This document shows, one piece after another, positions 26,322 through 33,668 of a stretch of 52,838 bases of DNA. This DNA is from Clostridia bacterium. GTDB taxonomy: Bacteria > Bacillota > Clostridia > TANB77 > CAG-465. A program made the translations under genes and the position numbers. The stretch is taken from NCBI GenBank assembly GCA_030524345.1, contig JAUNGP010000013.1, forward strand, positions 1-52,838, in the 5' to 3' direction. Under the pieces are notes generated by a model that was not told the DNA's origin, did no database searches, and saw nothing but the letters and a program-made list of their open reading frames with translations. Positions within the stretch are counted from its first letter, which is position 1. Each line of letters starts with the position of its first letter.

Positions 26322-28913
26322 CTATTGTTTCTGCCTTTTGAATACAAAATATAATACACTTAAAATTCCAATAATTGCTACAAGAGAAATAACAAGATAT
26401 ATCCAAACATTAATATCTGAAGTATTTACTTCTTCTTTATAGGTACATGTATTGATAATTTTATTTTTTTCTATCCTCTTCTCATAATACTGATTTGTCT
26501 CTTTTTCATCTATACTATATTCTATTTCATTTCCTAATTCATCATATTTGGGTAGTTCAAACTCATAGCTCCAATTCTCTTTTTCACTTACTTCTATCTC
26601 GTCTACTATTTTCTCCCCTGCTTTTACTTGTAATGTTACACTTTTTGGTCTCTTTTGATACTTATCATTTTGATCTTCCCATACTTTTTCTACTTTTAGT
26701 TTTACTTTCTCATCTGGTACCACAAACTTATTTGTTACTGTTTTATTATCTGTTAATTCTTTTTCGTAAAACTTACTTGTCTCCTTTTCATCTATTACAT
26801 ACTCTATTTCTTTTCCTAGTCTATCATATTTGGCTAGTTCAAATTCATAACTCCAATGATTCTCTTCATTTACCACTGCCTCACTTACTACTACTCCTTC
26901 TGCTTTTACTTGCAACACTACACTTTCTGGACGTTTTCCAGCAAAATCTTCTAAATCATACCATACCTTTGTTCCTGTTATCTTAATCTTATCTTCTGGG
27001 ACTACAAATGTATTTGTTATTACATTTCCTACTATTGTTTTTACATAGAACTCACTTGTAAATTCTTCATCTACTGTATAAGTAATTTCTTTTCCGTTAG
27101 AATCATATTTATCTAAGTTTGTAAATGTATATTTCCAATTAGTCTCTTCAGTTAATTTTTGTCTTCTTACTTCTTCCCCATTTGCCTTTAATATAATTTC
27201 TACTTCTTCTGGTCTTTTTCCTGCCTCATTGTTATTATCTTCCCATTTCTTTTCTACTTCATACTTTACTATTCCTCTTAGGGTATTTGTTATCGTACTT
27301 CCTAAGATGCTTGGAAAATATTCATCTCCATTTGATAACACTACTTTTTCTTCTTTTGCTGTATATAAATATTGATTTCCATTTTCATCATATTGTGGCA
27401 AATCTTCTATTGTTTGCTCCCATCTATTAGCACTTACTTGATCCTTTTTTGTTAATGTTAACGTTTTGTATAACATTCCATTTTGATATACACTCACTAC
27501 TGCATTTTCAGGTCTTAATCCTTTACTATTTTCATCATCATTCCATACTTTTTTGATTGGATTAAAAGTAGTAGCACTTCCCAGTCCATAGTTTGGTGTT
27601 AATGTTGCCGTCTTAGAAGATGTATATGTTCCAGAATGATCTGTTAATGTCACGTCTTGATTGATAACTTTATTAGATGATACTGGCTCATAATAACAAT
27701 CTATATAATAGCATAGTGTCTGAATCTTTCCATTGGTTGAATTACTATTTGCATATACTTGCCTATAATATATTTTTTGTTCTTCTGTAAGTTCACCTAT
27801 TAATCTTTGAATGAAATCTAATACTTCAACTATATCTGATGTATTCCAACCTATTTCAAAAAAATCTATATATGTCATTGGCGCATCTAGAAGATCTCCT
27901 TCATAAGATACAAAACTATATTCACTATCACTATGTTTATATACTCCCATTGACCATGTACCAGATTTTCTCACACGTGTTTTAAATTCTTCATATGTTT
28001 CATTTTCATTTTGATATACCTTCTGAAAATATAACTGTGCTATGTTTTTAGGGGAAAAGAGGGGCGTAATTCCATCACACTGGGTCGCAGGCATTCCCAT
28101 CATAGGTGATATTTCTATTTGGTCTACACTTAAAGGCTTAACAAGATTTGTGAACCTCGCCTCTAACATAGAGTCTTCAAAAATATATGTTCCTGTGCTT
28201 TCTACCTTAGCATTTTGACAATTCTCATAACCATGACTAACGATTCCCCATTTCACATAATCATTTGATATATTGTCAGCACCTACAAATATTTTCGTAC
28301 CATTAGCAGCTAACAACTCTTCTTGATTCAATAAAAATTGTTTTGTCTTATTTCCTATAGTAAGATTAGCTAAAATACCTGGTCTGATTGATATTTTTGA
28401 TTTGTGACGATACATAAAGTTATCACTTGTGATAATAGAAATATTACTAAAATTAGTTACATCTTTTGTCATTGTTATTGTAAATCTTCCTAAGATAGCA
28501 GAATATGATTTATATGTCCAAACTCCAAGCTCAACTCCATTATTATCATATATTGGTATTTCTGTAGTCACGCCACCCTGCATGTTAAATAGCTGTCCAA
28601 ATTCATTTTCTTGAGTAGCATCAATTGTCATCTGATCTCCAATTTTTAATGGTTCTCCACTATAGTCTAAATTGATTTTTAGTTGTAAATATTCTCCTCT
28701 CTTTGTTTCAATAATATCTGACTTTTCTTCTCCTGTCTCTACATTAGTAAGTGAAAAATCTGTTACTGTAAGTCCACTTGACTTATCTATAATCTCAAGT
28801 GCATTTTTCTTTTCCATTGAGCTTACTGTTATTGCTGTCATTGTTACTATTAAAAGCAAAAATAAGAATACGGTGATTACTGATATACTTCTTTTTGATC
28901 TATTCTTTTTCAT
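26322..28913 (-). CDS. CnaB-repeat surface protein (isopeptide-type adhesin)
   Basis: This 863-residue exported protein has a signal/anchor helix (about residues 9-30, ITVFLFLLLIVTMTAI), a unique region to about residue 440, then four CnaB-type repeats of about 95 residues and a C-terminal helix with a KRQKQ tail. Each repeat has a Lys near the start (for example VEKKWED), a Glu in YTVDE and an Asn in VITNTF, the residues that form Lys-Asn isopeptide bonds in this fold. The end (EEVNTSDINVWIYLV) resembles a sortase signal of the TGDTSN type but lacks TG, so sortase anchoring is uncertain. The ATG follows GTAGGAGG. A long leader with an attenuator-like hairpin precedes it. Confidence 0.9.
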   Translation of the reverse strand: MKKNRSKRSISVITVFLFLLLIVTMTAITVSSMEKKNALEIIDKSSGLTVTDFSLTNVETGEEKSDIIETKRGEYLQLKINLDYSGEPLKIGDQMTIDATQENEFGQLFNMQGGVTTEIPIYDNNGVELGVWTYKSYSAILGRFTITMTKDVTNFSNISIITSDNFMYRHKSKISIRPGILANLTIGNKTKQFLLNQEELLAANGTKIFVGADNISNDYVKWGIVSHGYENCQNAKVESTGTYIFEDSMLEARFTNLVKPLSVDQIEISPMMGMPATQCDGITPLFSPKNIAQLYFQKVYQNENETYEEFKTRVRKSGTWSMGVYKHSDSEYSFVSYEGDLLDAPMTYIDFFEIGWNTSDIVEVLDFIQRLIGELTEEQKIYYRQVYANSNSTNGKIQTLCYYIDCYYEPVSSNKVINQDVTLTDHSGTYTSSKTATLTPNYGLGSATTFNPIKKVWNDDENSKGLRPENAVVSVYQNGMLYKTLTLTKKDQVSANRWEQTIEDLPQYDENGNQYLYTAKEEKVVLSNGDEYFPSILGSTITNTLRGIVKYEVEKKWEDNNNEAGKRPEEVEIILKANGEEVRRQKLTEETNWKYTFTNLDKYDSNGKEITYTVDEEFTSEFYVKTIVGNVITNTFVVPEDKIKITGTKVWYDLEDFAGKRPESVVLQVKAEGVVVSEAVVNEENHWSYEFELAKYDRLGKEIEYVIDEKETSKFYEKELTDNKTVTNKFVVPDEKVKLKVEKVWEDQNDKYQKRPKSVTLQVKAGEKIVDEIEVSEKENWSYEFELPKYDELGNEIEYSIDEKETNQYYEKRIEKNKIINTCTYKEEVNTSDINVWIYLVISLVAIIGILSVLYFVFKRQKQ

Positions 28914-28948
28914 ATTTTCCTCCTACATTTTTGATTATGGCTTTGCAC

Positions 28949-28988
28949 GCAAAAAGAGCTGGTACTAGTTTCCCTGTATCAGCTTTAT
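28949..28988 (-). terminator. Attenuator-like terminator in leader copy 2
   Basis: On the minus strand GCTGATAC / GTACCAGC (one mismatch) is followed by TCTTTTTGC, 36 bases before the start codon of the surface protein. Its equivalent in copy 3 is at 48341-48380. A terminator between promoter and gene is the hallmark of attenuation. Confidence 0.7.
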
Positions 28989-28996
28989 ATCATAAC

Positions 28997-29010
28997 GGAC
29001 AGAATTGTCC
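28997..29010 (-). promoter_or_regulatory. GGACA/TGTCC hairpin in leader copy 2
   Basis: GGACAGAATTGTCC: a 5-bp stem with a 4-base loop, identical in copy 3 (48389-48402), between the leader peptide and the terminator. It is the best-conserved part outside the peptide, so it may be a binding or pausing site. Confidence 0.5.
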
Positions 29011-29032
29011 CTATTATTTTCTTTTACAATGT

Positions 29033-29104
29033 TTATAGAACTACGTTGTGTGTGTGTGTGTGTGTGTGTAGTTTCTTCACTGTTTTATGCACTTTAGTTA
29101 CCAT
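29033..29104 (-). CDS. His-Thr-repeat leader peptide (copy 2), 23 aa
   Basis: The peptide starts MVTKVHKTVKK and ends LHTHTHTHNVVL. AGAGGA lies eight bases upstream of the ATG, and the stop is TAA. Seven codons of alternating CAC and ACA come from eleven CA units (29047-29068). The copy at 48425-48496 has the same length, start, repeat and end, with the differences confined to residues 5-11. The equal size and unchanged repeat in diverged DNA suggest that translation matters, either to couple ribosome position to the downstream hairpins or to make the peptide. Confidence 0.6.
   Translation of the reverse strand: MVTKVHKTVKKLHTHTHTHNVVL
29047..29068 (-). repeat. (CA)11 microsatellite in leader copy 2
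   Basis: Eleven CA units on the minus strand, flanked by AACTAC and GTAGTT, which can pair so that the repeat forms the loop. The number of units is the same in copy 3. Such a tract is prone to slippage and could adopt Z-DNA. Confidence 0.8.
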
Positions 29105-29121
29105 AATCATTTCCTCTTTTC

Positions 29122-29175
29122 TGTAATCTATTTGGATTACATTTATATGCTAACATTTTTTGATATTTATTGCAA
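29122..29175 (-). promoter_or_regulatory. Promoter and dyad of leader copy 2
   Basis: On the minus strand TTGCAA (29170-29175), 17 bases and TAGCAT (29147-29152) form the promoter. A dyad TGTAATC, six bases, GATTACA (29122-29141) begins about where transcription should start. It could be an operator or a 5' hairpin in the RNA. Confidence 0.7.
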
Positions 29176-29200
29176 GTATTATTATTATTTTTTATCAGAA

Positions 29201-29234
29201 AAAACCAGAATGATAATTCATCATTCTGGCTTTT
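29201..29234 (-). terminator. Intrinsic terminator
   Basis: CCAGAATGA / TCATTCTGG, a perfect 9-bp stem with a loop of seven bases, followed by a run of T on the minus strand, just after the stop of the gene at 29242. It insulates that gene from the leader promoter. Confidence 0.85.
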
Positions 29235-29241
29235 CTAAATA

Positions 29242-29907
29242 CTATTCGTTTTCTCCCGAGACTGGCGTACTAACCACAGCTCCACTTACTGACCTTTTTG
29301 ATTTCGACATATTCAAAATAACAATGTTTAGCCCTAAAATAAAGACAACAATCGAAATCGTAAGCATTCCAGCTTGTTTTTGCTTCTGTTCTTTGGTAAG
29401 ATCCATTTTTACCGGTTTCATTTTATCCGTCAGCTTGAGTGTAAGATAACTGACCTCTTTTGAAAGTTCTTCAATGTCATTTACACCTTCAATTGTTTTT
29501 GAAGCGATTCCATTCTGGTCAATATTGGTACGTACTACAGCTTCTTTTGCATCAGCAAAATACGTTACCACCAGATATTTCTGCGAATTGTAAACATTTT
29601 CTACAGCTCTAGAAATCACCTCATCCACATAGCTTTCAGGTACTTCAAACTTTACCTGCTGAACATCAAGCACAACCGCAACGTTTGTTTCTTTTGATCT
29701 TGTTCTGATCTGATTTTCCAGCCAGCTTTTAGATGTATCATCCAAAATTCCAGTTGTGTCCTGAATAAACTCCGGGGAACTTGTAAAAACAATATGAGGG
29801 TTTACCCATCTCATAGTGTACTTTGCAATCATTACAAGAGAAAAAATCATCATAATGATCCCCGTCAAAACTGCTACCAATTGTCTTACCTTTTTCAACC
29901 TCGACAT
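29242..29907 (-). CDS. TPM-domain-like membrane protein
   Basis: The 221-residue product has a helix near residues 10-30, an extracytoplasmic domain (about 35-160) and a second helix near 180-200 with a short serine-rich tail. The domain starts FIQDTTGILDDTSKSWLENQI and contains NVAVVLDVQQV, the order seen in TPM (Repair_PSII/MOLO) domains, where a DxxGIL motif precedes the first helix. I see this only as a resemblance. The DNA is G+C-richer than the neighbours. GGAGGA precedes the ATG at 29907; a TTG two codons earlier is unlikely. Role unknown. Confidence 0.7.
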   Translation of the reverse strand: MSRLKKVRQLVAVLTGIIMMIFSLVMIAKYTMRWVNPHIVFTSSPEFIQDTTGILDDTSKSWLENQIRTRSKETNVAVVLDVQQVKFEVPESYVDEVISRAVENVYNSQKYLVVTYFADAKEAVVRTNIDQNGIASKTIEGVNDIEELSKEVSYLTLKLTDKMKPVKMDLTKEQKQKQAGMLTISIVVFILGLNIVILNMSKSKRSVSGAVVSTPVSGENE

Positions 29908-30070
29908 TCTCAATGTCCTCCTTCATTTCTTGCCATTCATTAGAATTGGCGTTTCATTGTGTAACAATAGATATTATATCACCAAAATATATTTATGTCA
30001 AATTAATTCTCTTTATTATTTTAACATTTAACATTTTGAACTCATATCATATTGTAGGTGGTGAATATAT

Positions 30071-31069
30071 ATGAGTATTGTTGTACAAAAATATGGTGGT
30101 ACATCGGTTGCTACAAAAGAAAATTTAGAAAAAATCTGTGAAAAAATTATAGCTTATGCTTCCAAAAAAATAAAACTTGTTATTGTTGTTTCTGCTCAGG
30201 GAAAAACAACTGATCATTTAATTGCAAAAGCTAATGACTATAGTAATGCACCTAATAAAAGGGATCTTGACTTACTGCTTACAACTGGTGAAATCCAAAC
30301 AGCTTCTCTTCTTTCTATGATGTTAAATGAAAGAGGATATGATTCTGTCAGCTTAACTGGATATCAAGCAGGAATACTTTCCGATTCTACTTATGGAAAT
30401 GCAAATATAAAACACATTTATACAGAAAATATTCTAAATTATTTAAATAGTGGTTATATAGTTGTAGTTGCAGGTTTCCAAGCGATTGATAAACTAGGTA
30501 ACATTACAACTCTAGGACGTGGCGGTAGTGATCTTAGTGCTGTTGCAATAGCCTCAGCTCTAAAAGCAAACAAGTGTGAAATATATAGTGATATAGATGG
30601 CATATACTCAGCCGATCCAAGAATTATATCAAAAGCAAAATTATTAAAGAAAATATCCTATAATGAAATGTTAGAAGCAGCGTCTGCTGGAGCTAAAGTA
30701 TTGCATAATAGATCTGTCAATGTTGGAAAGAAATATCAGATGCCAATATATGTAAAAAATGCAGTTAAAAATAGCAATGGAAGCTTAGTAACGGATGACT
30801 CCTTAGAAAATCCTGATGTAATAGAAAATAAAAATATAAAATTTATTACAAAAAAAGAAGATATTGCTAAAATCTGTATTGTTGGTGATATGATCATGTC
30901 TAATAAAAAAGCAATAACAAAGATATTTAGTTTAGCTGATGAAGAAAACGTAACAATATACATGATATCATTTAGTGAGCTAGCATTAAATATCATTATT
31001 GATAAAGATAAATCAGAATCTTTTATGAAAAAATTACATAGCATTCTTATAGAAGAAGAAACAAAGTGA
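30071..31069 (+). CDS. Compact aspartokinase with one ACT domain
   Basis: Aspartokinase phosphorylates aspartate, the first step to lysine, threonine, methionine and diaminopimelate. The catalytic domain is complete: VQKYGGTSV at residue 5, TTGEIQTASLLSMML, GFQAIDKLGNITTLGRGGSDLSA and DIDGIYSADPRI. At 332 residues it is about 70 shorter than usual. The protein goes from LVTDDSLENPD straight to AKICIVGDMIMSNKKAITKIF, which matches the second ACT unit of LysC; the first is missing. The regulatory site in LysC-type enzymes lies between ACT units, so feedback control may be altered. AGGTGGTG precedes the ATG. Symbol withheld: lysC/dapG cannot be distinguished. Confidence 0.9.
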   Translation: MSIVVQKYGGTSVATKENLEKICEKIIAYASKKIKLVIVVSAQGKTTDHLIAKANDYSNAPNKRDLDLLLTTGEIQTASLLSMMLNERGYDSVSLTGYQAGILSDSTYGNANIKHIYTENILNYLNSGYIVVVAGFQAIDKLGNITTLGRGGSDLSAVAIASALKANKCEIYSDIDGIYSADPRIISKAKLLKKISYNEMLEAASAGAKVLHNRSVNVGKKYQMPIYVKNAVKNSNGSLVTDDSLENPDVIENKNIKFITKKEDIAKICIVGDMIMSNKKAITKIFSLADEENVTIYMISFSELALNIIIDKDKSESFMKKLHSILIEEETK

Positions 31070-31091
31070 ATGTATCATGTGATACATTCAC
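31066..31091 (+). terminator. Terminator hairpin after aspartokinase
   Basis: A perfect 12-bp stem GTGAATGTATCA / TGATACATTCAC begins at the stop codon. The T-run on the plus strand is weak, but the hairpin also separates the converging AI-2E transporter gene. Confidence 0.65.
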
Positions 31092-31096
31092 TCCAT

Positions 31097-32245
31097 TTAT
31101 TTCTTTATTTTAAATTTTAACTTTTTTTCTGTCTTATTATCTTCTTCCTTCTTGCTTTCTTCTTCCTCAATTTCTTCCTCTGTACTAAACTTATATTTTA
31201 GAACAATATTAATAATAGCAAGAACAGGAACTGCTATTATCATTCCAAATATCCCCCAAAATAATTGGAATACAATCAAGCCACCAAGTACTACAACTGG
31301 ATGCAACTTTACAGATTTGGCTACAATATTTGGTTGTAAAATATTTGCATCTATTACTTGAACTAAAAATAAGGCGATAAAAGTAATAAGTGCAAGAACA
31401 GGTCCTCCAACCGTAAGTGCATAAAGTGAGGCAAGTGTATATGATATAATGGCACCCAAATATGGTATCAAATTTAAAAACATAATGATAATACCAAAAA
31501 TAATCGCATAATCTAATTTTAATACCATACATACAATAGTTGTCATGATACCAACAATCACACTATCTATAATAACTCCCTTGATATACGAATTAAGCGT
31601 TGTATCTATTTCAAGTATCATTTTTCTTCTTCTACTATCTTTACTATTTTTAGATAAAATATCTATTGTGGTTTCCTTAAATTTATCCATATCCTTGACC
31701 ATAAAAAATGATACCACTATAGCTGTTCCAACAGTTATAATAAATCCAATTGCACTTTGTAAAGTAGTAATAGAATAAGTTAACACCTGACCCATATATT
31801 TTTTTACAATATCTAAATCTTTTATACTCTCTGATATTTGTAATCCATTTTCAATTCCAAACCTATCATATAAAAATGCATTTATTTTTGTCACTACACT
31901 ACTATATATATTGGGTAATTCTTTTATTAAAGCTGTTAATTGCTCTATAAACATTGGAATCATGATTGAAAAGACTGCTATGATAATTCCAAATATAATA
32001 ATTAGTGAAATGATTGCCGAAAGACTTCTACTAAGGCCAAATTTTTTTAGCTTATTTGCAAGGGGCATTGATAACCAACAAATGATAATACCCAAATAGA
32101 CAGGTGTTAAAGCAAGTAGTCCCTCTATAATCTTATCAAAAATACCAATATTTTTTAGGAAATAATATATAACGATTGCCGTCCCTAAATACATAATTTT
32201 ATTTAAAAACTTAAAATCAAATTCATTGTTTTTTTGTTCATCCAT
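31097..32245 (-). CDS. AI-2E family transporter
   Basis: The 382-residue protein has about eight membrane helices, a charged middle section (KETTIDILSKNSKDSRRRKMI) and the family's C-terminal core MFLNLIPYLGAIISYTLASLYAL and VVLGGLIVFQLFWGIFG, followed by an acidic and lysine-rich tail. Members export autoinducer-2 or act in ion transport; the substrate here is unknown. GGAGGAAAAT precedes the ATG at 32245. It converges with the aspartokinase. Confidence 0.85.
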   Translation of the reverse strand: MDEQKNNEFDFKFLNKIMYLGTAIVIYYFLKNIGIFDKIIEGLLALTPVYLGIIICWLSMPLANKLKKFGLSRSLSAIISLIIIFGIIIAVFSIMIPMFIEQLTALIKELPNIYSSVVTKINAFLYDRFGIENGLQISESIKDLDIVKKYMGQVLTYSITTLQSAIGFIITVGTAIVVSFFMVKDMDKFKETTIDILSKNSKDSRRRKMILEIDTTLNSYIKGVIIDSVIVGIMTTIVCMVLKLDYAIIFGIIIMFLNLIPYLGAIISYTLASLYALTVGGPVLALITFIALFLVQVIDANILQPNIVAKSVKLHPVVVLGGLIVFQLFWGIFGMIIAVPVLAIINIVLKYKFSTEEEIEEEESKKEEDNKTEKKLKFKIKK

Positions 32246-32382
32246 ATTTTCCTCCAAAACTCCATATATATAATATTAGATTATAACGCAAATTATATTC
32301 CATTCTTTTTGTTTTGTCAATTATTTCTTTTATTTCTCATAAATATATTACATAAAGAATACAATTTACTAGGTGATAAAAA

Positions 32383-32925
32383 ATGAATTTTGAAAGTATC
32401 AATTATAGTGATTATGAAATAAAAACTCCATATCCTAAATTAACTTCAACACAAAAAGATGAGAAAATAATACCAAACTTAATCAATTCCTACTCTGGAG
32501 CAAATGGTGAACTTACCGCAATTACTCAATATATTTATCAAAGTTTTATCGTAAAGCCAATTGAAAATGATATTGGCTTATCTAAAATTCTTGAAAATAT
32601 TTCCATAAAAGAGATGAAACATCTTGAACTTCTTAGTCAAATATTAATCTCACAAGGTATTAATCCGAAATTTTGCAAATATATAGACAATAATTTTAAT
32701 ATTTGCTCTAGTTGGTCAGCTAATAATTTAAAATATATTACTGATGTAAAAGAATTCATAAAATATAATATAAAGGCTGAAAAATCAGCCATTCTTGAGT
32801 ATACAACTATCATCAATAATGCAACCAATGAAAATATCATAGAAATATTAACACGTATTATTCAAGACGAGGAGTCACATATTGAAATATTTACCAAAAT
32901 ATTAGAGCTAATAGAGAAAGACTGA
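32383..32925 (+). CDS. Ferritin-like (rubrerythrin/Mn-catalase-type) protein
   Basis: The 180-residue protein looks like a four-helix diiron or dimanganese fold. Helix 1 has GELTAITQYIYQ, helix 2 has KEMKHLELLSQ, helix 3 KAEKSAILEYTTII and helix 4 IQDEESHIEIFTK, giving Glu, Glu-x-x-His, Glu and Glu-x-x-His ligands in the expected order. The N-terminal 35 residues form an extension. Related spore-coat and oxidative-stress proteins are common in Clostridia, but the role here cannot be assigned. AGGTG precedes the ATG. Confidence 0.75.
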   Translation: MNFESINYSDYEIKTPYPKLTSTQKDEKIIPNLINSYSGANGELTAITQYIYQSFIVKPIENDIGLSKILENISIKEMKHLELLSQILISQGINPKFCKYIDNNFNICSSWSANNLKYITDVKEFIKYNIKAEKSAILEYTTIINNATNENIIEILTRIIQDEESHIEIFTKILELIEKD

Positions 32926-32941
32926 ATTTTTAAATTCAGTC
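32920..32941 (+). terminator. Bidirectional terminator
   Basis: GACTGAATTT / AAATTCAGTC, a perfect 10-bp stem, spans the stop codon of the ferritin-like gene and the end of the converging gene. Confidence 0.8.
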
Positions 32942-33541
32942 TTCCATACTTTCTTGCAACATTTTATCATATTCTATTTCTTGTTTAAAAAGTTCTAACT
33001 CATATGTTGCCCTTTCTTTAAAAGTAGCTCTTTGAATTGCTTCCATAATCATTGGCATAGTAACAGGAAGAAACATTTTTTCATTTTGGATATCTGTATG
33101 AAGTATTGCTCTATACTCGGGAAAGCACATGCACTCCTTCATTGTATCTATTTTTCTAATTCTTGGATTTTCTATTTTATAATATACTTCTTTTTTGATT
33201 TTGCATCCAAGACTAGTGTCATATACATAACCATCATGTTCGACAAAACTATGATATGCATGTTCTCTTCCATAATTGATAGCAAGACTTCTAACATCTG
33301 CTCTTACCAACTTAAAATCATCCATTCCCATAGTAATTAACATACTTCTATCTGCACAATAACCATTGCAATAATCATCAATCAGTAATAAAGCGGATGC
33401 CGGTAAAAATCCATAATATACATGTCTTAATCTTTGAATTAACTCCTCTTCATAAGTTAAAATTTCACCTCTTGCCAAGGCTTTATCCATTTCATAATTT
33501 CTAAATATTTCAAACAGTCTTTTTTTAAAATTCCAGTTCAT
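32936..33541 (-). CDS. Protein with a possible Cys-His-Asp triad (transglutaminase-like)
   Basis: The 201-residue protein starts MNWNFKKRLFEIFRNYEMDK. In the middle lie YCNGYCADRSML, then HAYHSFVEHDGYVYDTSLG. A Cys, His-containing beta strand and Asp in this order are typical of transglutaminase- and NlpC-like cysteine enzymes. A similar pattern occurs in the protein at 39055. I do not recognise the family, and the acidic C-terminus (about residues 150-201) is probably helical. GAAAGGAC precedes the ATG at 33541. Confidence 0.7.
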   Translation of the reverse strand: MNWNFKKRLFEIFRNYEMDKALARGEILTYEEELIQRLRHVYYGFLPASALLLIDDYCNGYCADRSMLITMGMDDFKLVRADVRSLAINYGREHAYHSFVEHDGYVYDTSLGCKIKKEVYYKIENPRIRKIDTMKECMCFPEYRAILHTDIQNEKMFLPVTMPMIMEAIQRATFKERATYELELFKQEIEYDKMLQESMED

Positions 33542-33638
33542 ATTAATGTCCTTTCTGAAAAATATTTTTTGCATTATATCACTTGATACCAGTCATGTCA
33601 AATAAGATGAATCATATTCTTTTAACTTTACTAAAAAA

Positions 33639-33664
33639 ATACTGATGAGATATCTCACCAGTAT
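33639..33664 (-). terminator. Intrinsic terminator of the ABC exporter genes
   Basis: ATACTGaTGAGA / TCTCAcCAGTAT, an 11-bp-plus stem with one A-C mismatch, ends at the stop of the second exporter gene. The minus-strand T-run is TTTTTTTAG. Confidence 0.8.
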
Positions 33665-33668
33665 TACA

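Noticed and set aside
26495..26986. Long plus-strand frame opposite the first CnaB repeats (also 45921-46397)
   Set aside because: It is leucine- and histidine-rich noise produced by the complementary strand of repeated coding DNA; no ribosome site.
28949..29175. Leader module as an insertion sequence or CRISPR
   Set aside because: There is no transposase, no target-site duplication and no regular repeat-spacer array; the parts are those of a promoter and leader.
30071..31069. Aspartokinase shortened by a frameshift
   Set aside because: The frame runs cleanly to a stop at a terminator and the missing part is internal.
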